Shown in pieces: positions 50,609 through 57,761 of a stretch of DNA of 64,000 nucleotides (position 1 is its first letter; every line of letters starts with the position of its first letter). Location of the stretch: NCBI GenBank assembly GCA_947444305.1, contig CANEZP010000011.1:1-64000 (forward strand). The letters run 5' to 3'. The translations under genes and the position numbers were made by a program. Below the pieces are notes generated by a model that saw only the letters and a list, made by a program, of their open reading frames with translations, was not told where the DNA came from and did no database searches. The DNA comes from Pseudobdellovibrionaceae bacterium. GTDB taxonomy: Bacteria; Bdellovibrionota; Bdellovibrionia; Bdellovibrionales; UBA1609.

Positions 50609-50793
50609 GAAACGTCTTTGGTCAATAGTGCTCTAGCTCACTGAAAGGTTAATCTCCTGAACCGGGATTAACTCTACCCGATCTACACGAGGCCCCGCCA
50701 TGGATGGTGGGCGCCTAACCGAGTAAACTCGGTCCCTTGATTCGATCTTTTGTTTCCTGCGAAAAACGGGGGAGGTTATCCTCCCCTCTTTTT
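50609..50793 (+). ncRNA. Candidate structured RNA ending in an intrinsic terminator
   Basis: About 185 nt between the flagellin hairpins and the peroxiredoxin gene. Hairpins: 50648-50672 (GTTAATC/GATTAAC), 50691-50715 (GGC-CCCGCCA paired with TGGTGGG and GCC, one bulge), 50718-50733 (ACCGAG/CTCGGT, TAAA loop). Long-range pairs GAAAC/GTTTC and GGTCAA/TTGATT could close a multibranch fold. A perfect terminator (GGGGAGG, TTAT, CCTCCCC, then TCTTTTT) ends it at 50769-50793. It may be a free small RNA or an attenuator leader for the bcp-type gene 121 nt downstream. It shows no signature of c-di-GMP, TPP, SRP, tmRNA or RNase P RNA; 6S RNA has similar length but I see no conserved match. Confidence 0.45.
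50769..50793 (+). terminator. Intrinsic terminator
   Basis: GGGGAGG and CCTCCCC (perfect 7 bp, loop TTAT) followed by TCTTTTT. It lies within a non-coding stretch, 121 nt before the peroxiredoxin start, so it must end an RNA begun upstream. Confidence 0.85.
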
Positions 50794-50914
50794 ATTCGTC
50801 CGCCCGGGGCTATCCCCCACCAATCCTTCACATCCCCGATATCTGTTTAGTGCACCGGCCCTTGCCATAAGCCGCGACACGCATGATTTTAGGCCCCACA
50901 CAGGAGGCACTAAA

Positions 50915-51376
50915 ATGCTAAAAACGGGCGATAAACTTCCGGCTTTCCATCTCGAAGATCAAGACGGTAAATCGAAATCAATGGCCGATTACGCGGGCAA
51001 ATGGGTCGTGCTTTACGTCTACCCAAAAGACGACACCCCCGGCTGCACCATTCAGGGTAAATCGTTTACCGAGAAAAAAGCCGCGTTCGAAAAACTTGGC
51101 GTAAGCATTCTGGGCCTGAGCGCCGATGACGTCGCTTCGCACCGGGACTTTTGCGACAAGTTTTCCTTCACCATCGATTTACTAGCCGACCCGCAAGCCC
51201 AGTACCTCAATGCTTTAGGTATTAAGCAGAGCGAATACAAAGGCACGATGTACTGGGACCGCACGACTTTCGTGATCGACCCCAAGGGCGTTGTCCGTAA
51301 GGTTTACGAAAAAGTGAATCCGCAAGGCCACGAAGACGTGCTCTTGCGCGACATCACCGAAATGAAAGGCACTTAG
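50915..51376 (+). CDS. bcp: BCP/PrxQ-type peroxiredoxin
   Basis: A 153-aa thiol peroxidase. VVLYVYPKDDTPGCTIQGKS gives the peroxidatic Cys44 in the TPGCT motif. The usual resolving Cys five residues on is replaced (Lys49); another Cys sits in HRDFCDKF near residue 88, so the mechanism may be 1-Cys or atypical 2-Cys. AGGAGG lies 8 nt before the ATG. An intrinsic terminator 121 nt upstream suggests possible attenuation. It overlaps the opposing gene by 4 nt. Confidence 0.92.
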   Translation: MLKTGDKLPAFHLEDQDGKSKSMADYAGKWVVLYVYPKDDTPGCTIQGKSFTEKKAAFEKLGVSILGLSADDVASHRDFCDKFSFTIDLLADPQAQYLNALGIKQSEYKGTMYWDRTTFVIDPKGVVRKVYEKVNPQGHEDVLLRDITEMKGT

Positions 51377-52221
51377 TCTCTTCTTCGCCAGCGCCGGTTG
51401 TGGGGGCAAGCCACGCAACCGGGCTCACTGTGGCAGCACACGGCTACATCTGGCCCGCGATTCAGCGCGAGGCTAAGCCGGTGGTACATCTCAAAACTTA
51501 GTCCGTAGGCCTGTGCCCGTTCATCCCAGAATTTAGAAAATTCCGCCCGGTTGAATTTGGAGTCCCCGTTTTGCTCCCGCAACCCGGCGCCCCGGTCCTG
51601 CCACTCGGTCACGAACGAAGCGATCTTTTGCCACGGCAACATCATCCAAGCCCGCTGTTTGAAATGCGCCCGCGCGGCCTCGGGCGTAAGATCCCGGTCC
51701 ACTAATCGCCACGGCGAAAAATACTGCGCGAGCAACCGGGTCAACGTCGCCTCGGTCGTGCGGTCCATCACCGGTCCCACTTGCGTGCGCACTTCCTGCA
51801 CGGTCCACAATTCGGTCACGCGGACGTAGAGCGTATTGACGGCGTTCGCGTAAAACTGCCGCAGCTCTTTCTCCGACATTTCGCTGATCTTATATTGGCG
51901 ATTCCGCGCCCCGGTCAGCCGCTCCCGCAAATCCGCGGGCACGTTCCACTCGGCGTCTTTCAGTTGGAGGTAAAGTTGCTCAAGGGGCACAATCTGTTCG
52001 GGAGAGTCGACCAAGTCTAAATCAAATGCCTGCTTCAGCAAAACCCTGTACGTGCTACCGCCAAGAAGATTCGCGCAGGTGGCTTGGGTCTCGGCGTGCG
52101 TTCGGACTGAACCCGGCTTTATCGCGGAGGCCTCGCCCCCATCGGTACCCAGCGTATGGCCATTCCAACCAAAGGTCAGAGCAACCCCAACGAACAATAT
52201 TCGAATGATCGTGTTTTTCAC
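51373..52221 (-). CDS. Exported protein with C-terminal Cys cluster, unknown
   Basis: A 282-aa protein from GTG 52221, which places a signal peptide (VKNTIIRILFVGVALTFGWN) at the start. The middle is helical (LLAQYFSPWRLVDRDLTPEA and HFKQRAWMMLPWQKIASFVT). The C-terminus CCHSEPGCVACPHNRRWRRR has four Cys and two His in a metal-site-like spacing. A TTG at 52257 is an alternative start. No family recognised. Confidence 0.65.
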   Translation of the reverse strand: MKNTIIRILFVGVALTFGWNGHTLGTDGGEASAIKPGSVRTHAETQATCANLLGGSTYRVLLKQAFDLDLVDSPEQIVPLEQLYLQLKDAEWNVPADLRERLTGARNRQYKISEMSEKELRQFYANAVNTLYVRVTELWTVQEVRTQVGPVMDRTTEATLTRLLAQYFSPWRLVDRDLTPEAARAHFKQRAWMMLPWQKIASFVTEWQDRGAGLREQNGDSKFNRAEFSKFWDERAQAYGLSFEMYHRLSLALNRGPDVAVCCHSEPGCVACPHNRRWRRRD

Positions 52222-52331
52222 CGCCAAACAATGACGTAAACCAAAGCCCACGGTCAATCATCCCACCGTACCACCACCGAATTGAAAACTTCCTGCAACC
52301 CAAAAACAAAAACCCTCCCCAATTTTCAATT

Positions 52332-52354
52332 CTCCTCGCCGGGATGGCGAGGAG
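52332..52354. repeat. Perfect 9-bp palindrome near transposase copy 2
   Basis: CTCCTCGCC and GGCGAGGAG with loop GGGAT, 280 bp upstream of the second Y1 transposase. It lies in the 52222-52632 gap, which has no convincing gene. Confidence 0.55.
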
Positions 52355-52434
52355 ACCGCCCTCACAAGGACGGAGGATTTGTGCACCGCCACGATGGGCG
52401 CCTCGCAGAGAATTTTCTGAACCAATACTTGACG

Positions 52435-52455
52435 CATTTTCGACACTCGAAAATG
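52435..52455. promoter_or_regulatory. Operator-like inverted repeat
   Basis: CATTTTCGA and TCGAAAATG are perfect 9-bp arms with a CAC centre. TTGACG abuts the left arm at 52429. It could be a repressor site over a promoter pointing to the transposase gene, but no good -10 is seen. Confidence 0.4.
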
Positions 52456-52632
52456 AACCGTGACCCTAATTCAATAAACATAAGTATCCCCTCTCACGTA
52501 AATCATTAACCATGCGGGGCGAAGCCTTAGGCAACGCGTATTAGGCAGCCATGGCTCTTAAATTTTTACCGTGATCAATAAGAGTTGCTCGCAAAATACC
52601 GTTTTAAAAAGCTATGTTAATCTGCATTTCGA

Positions 52633-53130
52633 ATGAAACAGCAGAAATTGTTTAGTGAGAAAATTAAGAACGAATTTGGCGGCAGCTTGCCAAAAGGAAA
52701 ACGCAAAGAGCGTCGACCGCTACACTCGAAATTACCTGCGCACTTAGTTCTGAAGGCGACGAATACATTCGTTCTTGTGTTCAATAAGACCGAGGTTGAA
52801 AGTTTGCTGCAAAGGTACGCGAAACGTTTCGGCGTGCGCATATACGATACGGGCATTCACGCCGACCACATTCACTTGTCGGCTTTGTTCAGCTGCCGCG
52901 AGTCCTACGTGAAATGGATTCGCGCCGTCACGTCAGTGTTGGTACAAAAGTTCCGGGGTTTGAGATGGAAGCTTCGCCCCTACACGCGTATTTCGAAATG
53001 GGGAAAAGCGTTCGCGCGGCTCAGACTATATATAGGTAAGAATAAAGACGAGGGTGAGATGATTGTACGGGCGCACGATTACGTTGATCGGTTTCGTAGG
53101 AAAGCATTCGAGCGTTACGTAGTTACGTAA
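52633..53130 (+). CDS. REP-associated Y1 transposase-like protein (RAYT type), copy 2
   Basis: A 165-aa HUH/Y1 protein. Metal pair His79 and His81 (HADHIHLSAL), likely catalytic Tyr133 (FARLRLYIGKN). Same N-terminal plan as the copy at 26454 (FGGSL...RRPLHSKLPAHLVLKA). No Shine-Dalgarno and no insertion-sequence ends seen. A second, lower-homology copy implies an old, vertically kept family. It stands alone between an unknown gene and the second flagellin leader. Confidence 0.8.
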   Translation: MKQQKLFSEKIKNEFGGSLPKGKRKERRPLHSKLPAHLVLKATNTFVLVFNKTEVESLLQRYAKRFGVRIYDTGIHADHIHLSALFSCRESYVKWIRAVTSVLVQKFRGLRWKLRPYTRISKWGKAFARLRLYIGKNKDEGEMIVRAHDYVDRFRRKAFERYVVT

Positions 53131-53214
53131 GAGAATTGGAAGGTCACCAGAGAGAAGGAGATAATTGGATCATCCGTTGGCCCGCGACCGACACGCCACC
53201 CGAAACCACGACAC

Positions 53215-53257
53215 ACGTCTAGAAATTCTCAAATCGACACTAGACTGTCTCATTTTG
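53215..53257 (+). promoter_or_regulatory. Shared boxes upstream of second flagellin gene
   Basis: ACGTCTAGA at 53215-53223 and GTCTCATTTTG at 53247-53257, the latter being the exact reverse complement of the 49584 box. Spacing between boxes is 32 bp here against 42 bp at the first flagellin, a difference of about one helical turn. Confidence 0.4.
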
Positions 53258-53293
53258 TAGGCACAAATTGCCGATCTATAGTTAAGAGAGAAA

Positions 53294-53354
53294 AGGAAAG
53301 ACGGATCTTTCCTCCCGAGCTGAATCGTTCAATGGATTTGAACCGAACTAGCTC
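53294..53354 (+). other. Structured segment in the long leader of the second flagellin
   Basis: AGGAAAGA/TCTTTCCT (53294-53313) forms an 8-bp hairpin; GAGCT...AGCTC (53317-53354) encloses GTTCAA/TTGAAC. Neither has a T-tract. They lie in the 359-nt gap before the second flagellin, which holds no convincing gene. Confidence 0.4.
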
Positions 53355-53451
53355 GTGAGCGATCGACTTTACAACTCCGCCCGACCCAATCTCATAACTA
53401 CAAATAAACATCGACACACGGACTTCGCGTCGATTAGCCAAATGGAGGGCG

Positions 53452-53482
53452 TTCATCAAGGAAGATGAGTAAACAAGGAAGG
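53452..53482 (+). promoter_or_regulatory. CsrA-like leader hairpin of second flagellin gene
   Basis: TCATC and GATGA form a stem with loop AAGGAA, and AAGGAAGG (53475-53482) is the Shine-Dalgarno. The two GGA motifs are 17 nt apart. Same layout as the first flagellin although the surrounding sequence differs. Confidence 0.5.
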
Positions 53483-53489
53483 TTACCAC

Positions 53490-54323
53490 ATGGGTTTACG
53501 GATAAGCACCAACGTGGCGTCGCTGAATGCACAGAAATCATTGCGTTCAACACACATGGGAATGGATCGCTCGCTCGCACGTCTTAGCTCGGGTTACAGA
53601 ATTAACCAAGCTGCCGACGATGCCGCCGGCCTCGCAATCAGTGAGAATCTGAAAGCGACCATTCGCGGTCAAAAACAGGCCTCGAGAAACGCCGAAGACG
53701 GTGTCTCGCTCGTCCAAGTCGCCGAAGGCGGATTGAACGAAGTTTCCAGCATGTTGATCCGCTTACGCGAACTAGGCGTACAAGCGGCATCGGACACCAT
53801 TGGCGACACGGAACGTAAGTTCCTCGACGTCGAATATCAGCAATTGAAGTCTGAGATCCAAAGGATTTCAGAAGTTACGGTTTTTAACGGTCGCGATCTT
53901 TTGAACGGCACAGGTGGGATTATCGACATTCAAGTCGGTACGAACAACGATCCTTTCAAGGACCGCATTAGCTTCAACTCGTCGGCGGCCAACGCCTCGC
54001 TCGAATCTCTTTCGCTCACGGCGGAAGGTTTGGCGACTAAGGAATTGGCGCAACAAGGTTTGACGGTAGTAGATACGGCTTTGACTTCGGTGAACGCGAT
54101 GCGCGCGAACTTCGGAGCCATGCAGAATCGCCTGAACTCTACGATCGCCAACTTGTCCGTCGCTCACGAGAATTTGTCTGCCGCCAACTCGCGTATTCGC
54201 GACACGGATGTAGCCGAAGAGACGGCCGAGATGACACGTAACAATATTCTTATGCAAGCCGGCGTGTCTGTTCTAGGACAGGCGAACCAGGCTCAGCAAG
54301 TCGCGCTCAAGTTATTGAGCTAG
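53490..54323 (+). CDS. fliC: Flagellin, copy 2
   Basis: A 277-aa short flagellin lacking D2/D3: MGLRISTNVASLNAQKSLRS, LARLSSGYRINQAADDAAGL, and DVAEETAEMTRNNILMQAGV. It differs from copy 1 mainly in the central third (TAEGLATKELAQQGLTVVDT). Different leaders and terminators suggest separate timing or amounts. Two intrinsic terminators follow. Confidence 0.97.
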   Translation: MGLRISTNVASLNAQKSLRSTHMGMDRSLARLSSGYRINQAADDAAGLAISENLKATIRGQKQASRNAEDGVSLVQVAEGGLNEVSSMLIRLRELGVQAASDTIGDTERKFLDVEYQQLKSEIQRISEVTVFNGRDLLNGTGGIIDIQVGTNNDPFKDRISFNSSAANASLESLSLTAEGLATKELAQQGLTVVDTALTSVNAMRANFGAMQNRLNSTIANLSVAHENLSAANSRIRDTDVAEETAEMTRNNILMQAGVSVLGQANQAQQVALKLLS

Positions 54324-54330
54324 ATATTGG

Positions 54331-54357
54331 GCGGTCTTACGCTTAAGACCGCTTTTA
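54331..54357 (+). terminator. Terminator of second flagellin gene
   Basis: GCGGTCTTA and TAAGACCGC (perfect 9 bp, loop CGCT) followed by TTTTAT, 7 nt after the flagellin stop. Confidence 0.85.
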
Positions 54358-54370
54358 TAAAAGTTTTGGT

Positions 54371-54397
54371 AACCCCAGGTCGAAAGGCCCGGGGTTT
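54371..54397 (+). terminator. Second terminator after flagellin copy 2
   Basis: AACCCC...GGGGTT stem with inner GG/CC pairs followed by TTAT. It backs up the terminator at 54331. Confidence 0.6.
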
Positions 54398-54519
54398 TAT
54401 AGTTTTAAGAACGTTTGGGTCTGCCCCAGAACGAGACGACGATCTTCTGCACACCATTCCCCGCCCGTAACACGTGTCCACGTTTGATCCAACCAAAGCC
54501 AATTTGCGGCCCGTAATCG

Positions 54520-54535
54520 TGGAACGAGCATTGCT
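54520..54535 (+). promoter_or_regulatory. Strong sigma-54 -24/-12 match upstream of 3D-domain gene
   Basis: TGGAACGAGCATTGCT matches TGGCACG-N4-TTGCW at all but one position, with GG-N10-GC exact. The predicted start near 54546 is 2 nt before ATG 54548, so the transcript would be essentially leaderless; no Shine-Dalgarno is present. Confidence 0.6.
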
Positions 54536-54547
54536 CAGTCACTTGGT

Positions 54548-55276
54548 ATGGTGAAACTCAATTTATTCTTAACCGTACTCATAGGTTTCGTCCTTATCGT
54601 CCCGTCGGCCGAGGCGAAGCGCAAACGCTCGGGAAAGTCCGGGAAGAAGAAATATTCCGAAGTTAATCTATGCGGCAATAAGACGGCCACCACCACGGTT
54701 TACAATCTCCCCAAGGAAGATAAGAAGGAGACTTGGAAGGGATTCAAGACCTTTCAAGACTCAGTTAAGATGCAGGGCTCCGGTCGGCGCACGAACGGAA
54801 ATATCGCTAGATACAAAGGACCCGATGTAAAGACGAGGTCTTCATGCAATACGACGACGACTTCCGCTTCTGGTAAATGCCTGATGTCCTATTTCTCGGT
54901 TGCGGCCGATCCGAAATACTACAAGATGGGCGATATCATCTATATGCGCAGTCTCGACAAAGATATCAAATTACCCAACGGCCGCACCGTGCGCCACCCG
55001 GGCTTCCTCATCGTCCAGGATGTCGGCGGAGCGATCAAAGGTCCTAACCGCTTCGATTTCTTCGTCGGTCCCATTGATGCTACGGCTAGCTCGTTCAAAG
55101 ACCCGAAGATTGCCGACAAGAAGAGTTGCGAAAATAAAGGTTTTGAAAAACTTGAACGAGGAAGCGGTAAATACAATGACGCCCTCGCGCAGATCCATAA
55201 CAATCAAGACTCAGACACCAGCGTCGGCAACCAGCCGGGCGGCGGCGGCGCAACCCAAGCCGTGGCTAGTAAATAG
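54548..55276 (+). CDS. Exported 3D-domain (MltA C-terminal-like) protein
   Basis: A 242-aa protein with signal peptide MVKLNLFLTVLIGFVLIVPS. The mature N-terminus is very basic (KRKRSGKSGKKKY). Residues about 110-185 carry a 3D/double-psi barrel: MSYFSVAADPKYYKMGDIIY, then GRTVRHPGFLIVQDVGGAIK and GPNRFDFFVGP, as in MltA and Gram-positive 3D proteins that act on murein. There is no MltA N-domain. The C-terminus is Gly/Asn/Gln-rich and disordered. The next gene begins 9 nt on, so they form an operon under a likely sigma-54 promoter. Confidence 0.82.
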   Translation: MVKLNLFLTVLIGFVLIVPSAEAKRKRSGKSGKKKYSEVNLCGNKTATTTVYNLPKEDKKETWKGFKTFQDSVKMQGSGRRTNGNIARYKGPDVKTRSSCNTTTTSASGKCLMSYFSVAADPKYYKMGDIIYMRSLDKDIKLPNGRTVRHPGFLIVQDVGGAIKGPNRFDFFVGPIDATASSFKDPKIADKKSCENKGFEKLERGSGKYNDALAQIHNNQDSDTSVGNQPGGGGATQAVASK

Positions 55277-55285
55277 GAGTTATCT

Positions 55286-55690
55286 ATGAAGTTTGCTTTA
55301 CGACTCGTTCTAGTTATTGCTTCAGCGCTCCCCGTTTCTGCTTTTAGCGAGACGATCCTCGTTATGGATACGATCGAGTTTAGCAATATCGACCACGAGC
55401 AAGGAAAATGGCGCTACGTAAATCAACTTACCGACGTGCTTAAAAAGATGCGACTCAAAGCCGGTGAGTTCGACGCCATGAATTCAGATAAGAACGAAGT
55501 TTACGAATTGATTCAGCGCACTTCACGCTGGACCGAAATTTCGGCGGCCATCGATAAAGCTTGTAAGAAAGCTGAGCAGAAGAAGAACTGCGCGAATCTT
55601 GCCAACATCCGCATCGATATCTTTGATTACATCAAAGACAACCCGGAAGGCGTTGTGGAATCAGGAAGCGAACCCGCGGCTCACCGCTAA
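55286..55690 (+). CDS. Small exported protein of unknown function
   Basis: A 134-aa protein with signal peptide MKFALRLVLVIASALPVSAF. The mature part is helical and charged (WRYVNQLTDVLKKMRLKAGE, IDKACKKAEQKKNCANLANI) with two Cys. TAGGAG is 7 nt upstream. It is co-transcribed with the 3D-domain gene and probably works with it; no family recognised. Confidence 0.7.
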   Translation: MKFALRLVLVIASALPVSAFSETILVMDTIEFSNIDHEQGKWRYVNQLTDVLKKMRLKAGEFDAMNSDKNEVYELIQRTSRWTEISAAIDKACKKAEQKKNCANLANIRIDIFDYIKDNPEGVVESGSEPAAHR

Positions 55691-56121
55691 CCGTTTTTTT
55701 GTAGTTCATTGTACCAACGGGCGCCGTGTCTTTGCCAGGCGCTCACCATTCGGTCTTTTAAAGTCGAAACATCAAACGGTTTGATCATGTAGTGGCTGAT
55801 GCCGAGCTTGCCGGCTTCAACGATCATTTCTTTTTCGTGCGCGGTGGTTAATATGATCACGGGTAAATTTTTGCTGTGTTCTTGAGTACGGATCCAGCGC
55901 AGTAGATCGAGTCCCGACATCTCGGGCATATGAATATCGCAAATAATCAGATGAACCGGCTGCTTGGCTTGCTCGTCTTCGAGCAACATGGCCTTCGCGG
56001 CGGCCCCGGAAGTCGCTTCCATAATTTTCCAGAAGCGAAGATCGCGTAAAGCACCCTTCAAGACGGTGCGCGAAAAATTCGAGTCATCAATGATGAGTAT
56101 TTTAGAGTCGACAGGAAACAT
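55687..56121 (-). CDS. CheY-like single-domain response regulator
   Basis: A 144-aa receiver: KILIIDDSNFSRTVLKGALR, phospho-acceptor Asp62 in IICDIHMPEMSGLDLLRWIR, VIILTTAHEKEMIVEAGKLG and the Lys of YMIKPFDVSTLKDRM. The start at 56121 has GAGGT 8 nt upstream. No output domain. It converges with the small exported-protein gene (4-nt overlap). It may act on the motor or a diguanylate pathway; no evidence which. Confidence 0.92.
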   Translation of the reverse strand: MFPVDSKILIIDDSNFSRTVLKGALRDLRFWKIMEATSGAAAKAMLLEDEQAKQPVHLIICDIHMPEMSGLDLLRWIRTQEHSKNLPVIILTTAHEKEMIVEAGKLGISHYMIKPFDVSTLKDRMVSAWQRHGARWYNELQKNG

Positions 56122-56205
56122 ACGTACCTCGGCTGTCAGCATTTCTATATATTTAGAAATATTAACCGGAACGAGACCGGTCCCGCTAGTACTACGAGGA
56201 CCAGT

Positions 56206-57756
56206 TTAAGGGCGTATCAACAAACCCAGTATGGTTGCCGAAATAACCATACCCCAGAACAAAACCCACGAGGATCGGTCTATCGCGCGGCGCACCGCTT
56301 TCAAATCCGAAGACTTAATCTGAACGGCAAAGTCAGGATCGTTCAAACGTCTTAGAACTTGCTTAAGTTGCCGTGGAAGAAAGGCGACCAGCGAGTTCAC
56401 GTCACGCGCGAGCACCGAAGCGTCGCTGAACATGCGCTTGGGATCCATTTTGACCAGCACGATCTCTTTAGCGAACTCGAGTGAGTACGCTAAAAAGTCG
56501 AAGTCTTTCAGAATCATGCGCCCCATGCCCTCGAGCGCGACGATGGACTTGAAGAACATCACCAATTCGCTCGGTAGCACGAGACCGTATTTAGCCGCGA
56601 CCGATGTTGAATCCATCAGTAAACGTCCGAGATTCACGTTCTTCATCGTTAGCCCAAAGTAGGGCGCGATCAGATCGCGGATATCGCGCGCGAACTGATC
56701 GACATCAACGCGCTCGGTAAAAGGCGCGAGATCGACGTACATGTACGCGAGCCGGTCGTAATCTTCCTCGGCCAGAGCTAAGAACATGTTGGCGATGGCC
56801 GTCTGAGTTTTACGATTTAAGCGGCCCACGATCCCGAAATCGATAAGACCCAGACGAGAGTCGGGCATCAACAGTACGTTCCCCGCGTGCAGATCACCAT
56901 GGAACAAGCCGTCGGAGTAAACCATCTTCATGTAGGCTTTCATCCCGCGCTTGAGCACCGCCTCGCGATCGAGGCCCTCCTGCTTCAGCGCGTTCGAATG
57001 ACTCATGGGAATGCCGTCAAGCGCCTCGAGCACGAGCACGCGGCGACCGGTGTAATCGCCGTAAACCTCGGGAATTTTAATGTCGGGATCATTGCGAAAG
57101 TTCGCCTGAAAACGTCGGACGTTATTGGCTTCGATCACGAAGTTCGTTTCGAACTCCATCGACCGGCCGAATTCGGTGACGATACCGACCGGATTGTAAA
57201 CGCGGATCTCGGGGATGTATCGATTGGCGAGTTCGGCCAACATCTTCAAAATGTGAAGATCATCTTTCATTACGCGTTCGATGCCCGGGCGCTGTACCTT
57301 TACGACGACGCTTGAGCCGTCTTTCAGACGCGCGCGATGCACCTGCGCGATCGACGCCGCGGCCATCGGCACTTGATCGAACGAAGCAAAGACTTCGCTT
57401 AACGGCGCGCCGAAGTGAGCGGTCAAAATCTTTTCGATATCCGCAAACGGTACGCCCGCGACTTGGTCGTGCAGTTTTTTAAATTCTTCGGAGAATTCAA
57501 GCGGGATCAGATCCGGGCGCGTTGCGAGCAATTGGCCTAGTTTAACGAACGTGGGCCCGAGCTCTTCGAAACTCATCCGCACCCGCTCGGGAACGGAGAG
57601 ATGTTCGACGTCTTTCGAAGTGAAGCGGTTGATGACGAACCGCCCGAGTTTCGCGCGGACCGCAAGGCCATGAAAACCGTGGCTGGCAAAAACTCCGAGG
57701 ATCGTTTTCAGACGACCGACGTTACGAAATCCCCTACCCGGCTTCTTTAGCCACAT
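56206..57756 (-). CDS. ABC1/UbiB-family protein kinase-like
   Basis: A 516-aa protein with the UbiB signature: RVRMSFEELGPTFVKLGQLL followed by ATRPDLIPLEFSEEFKKLHD, the Ala-rich loop MAAASIAQVHRARL, VVVKVQRPGIERVMKDDLHI and GDLHAGNVLLMP with DFGIVGRLN. Two hydrophobic segments close the C-terminus (WVLFWGMVISATILGLLI). Family members support ubiquinone metabolism or lipid homeostasis. It starts 5 nt after the rnr stop, so the two are co-transcribed. Confidence 0.93.
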   Translation of the reverse strand: MWLKKPGRGFRNVGRLKTILGVFASHGFHGLAVRAKLGRFVINRFTSKDVEHLSVPERVRMSFEELGPTFVKLGQLLATRPDLIPLEFSEEFKKLHDQVAGVPFADIEKILTAHFGAPLSEVFASFDQVPMAAASIAQVHRARLKDGSSVVVKVQRPGIERVMKDDLHILKMLAELANRYIPEIRVYNPVGIVTEFGRSMEFETNFVIEANNVRRFQANFRNDPDIKIPEVYGDYTGRRVLVLEALDGIPMSHSNALKQEGLDREAVLKRGMKAYMKMVYSDGLFHGDLHAGNVLLMPDSRLGLIDFGIVGRLNRKTQTAIANMFLALAEEDYDRLAYMYVDLAPFTERVDVDQFARDIRDLIAPYFGLTMKNVNLGRLLMDSTSVAAKYGLVLPSELVMFFKSIVALEGMGRMILKDFDFLAYSLEFAKEIVLVKMDPKRMFSDASVLARDVNSLVAFLPRQLKQVLRRLNDPDFAVQIKSSDLKAVRRAIDRSSWVLFWGMVISATILGLLIRP

Positions 57757-57761
57757 GCCGA

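Noticed and set aside
50609-50793. c-di-GMP riboswitch, TPP riboswitch, SRP RNA, tmRNA or RNase P RNA
   Set aside because: None of the conserved strings of these classes (for example GCAAAGCC, CTGAGA, GGTCCGGAAGGAAGC, GAGGAAAGTCC) is present.
52282-52509. 75-codon plus-strand frame in the gap before transposase copy 2
   Set aside because: No ribosome-binding site, spans two palindromes, and composition is not protein-like.
53256-53275. GGCAC...TTGC resembling a sigma-54 promoter and GCCGAT resembling a sigma-28 -10 upstream of flagellin 2
   Set aside because: GG to GC spacing is 8 instead of 10, and no TAAA box lies 15 nt before GCCGAT.
53331-53345. GGTTCAAATCC-like T-arm motif on the minus strand, suggesting a tRNA
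   Set aside because: The flanking 5-bp stem does not pair (TTCGG against CCATT) and no acceptor, D or anticodon arms are found around it.
53250-53489. 79-codon minus-strand frame in the flagellin 2 leader
   Set aside because: No ribosome-binding site and lies over the structured leader; no protein features.
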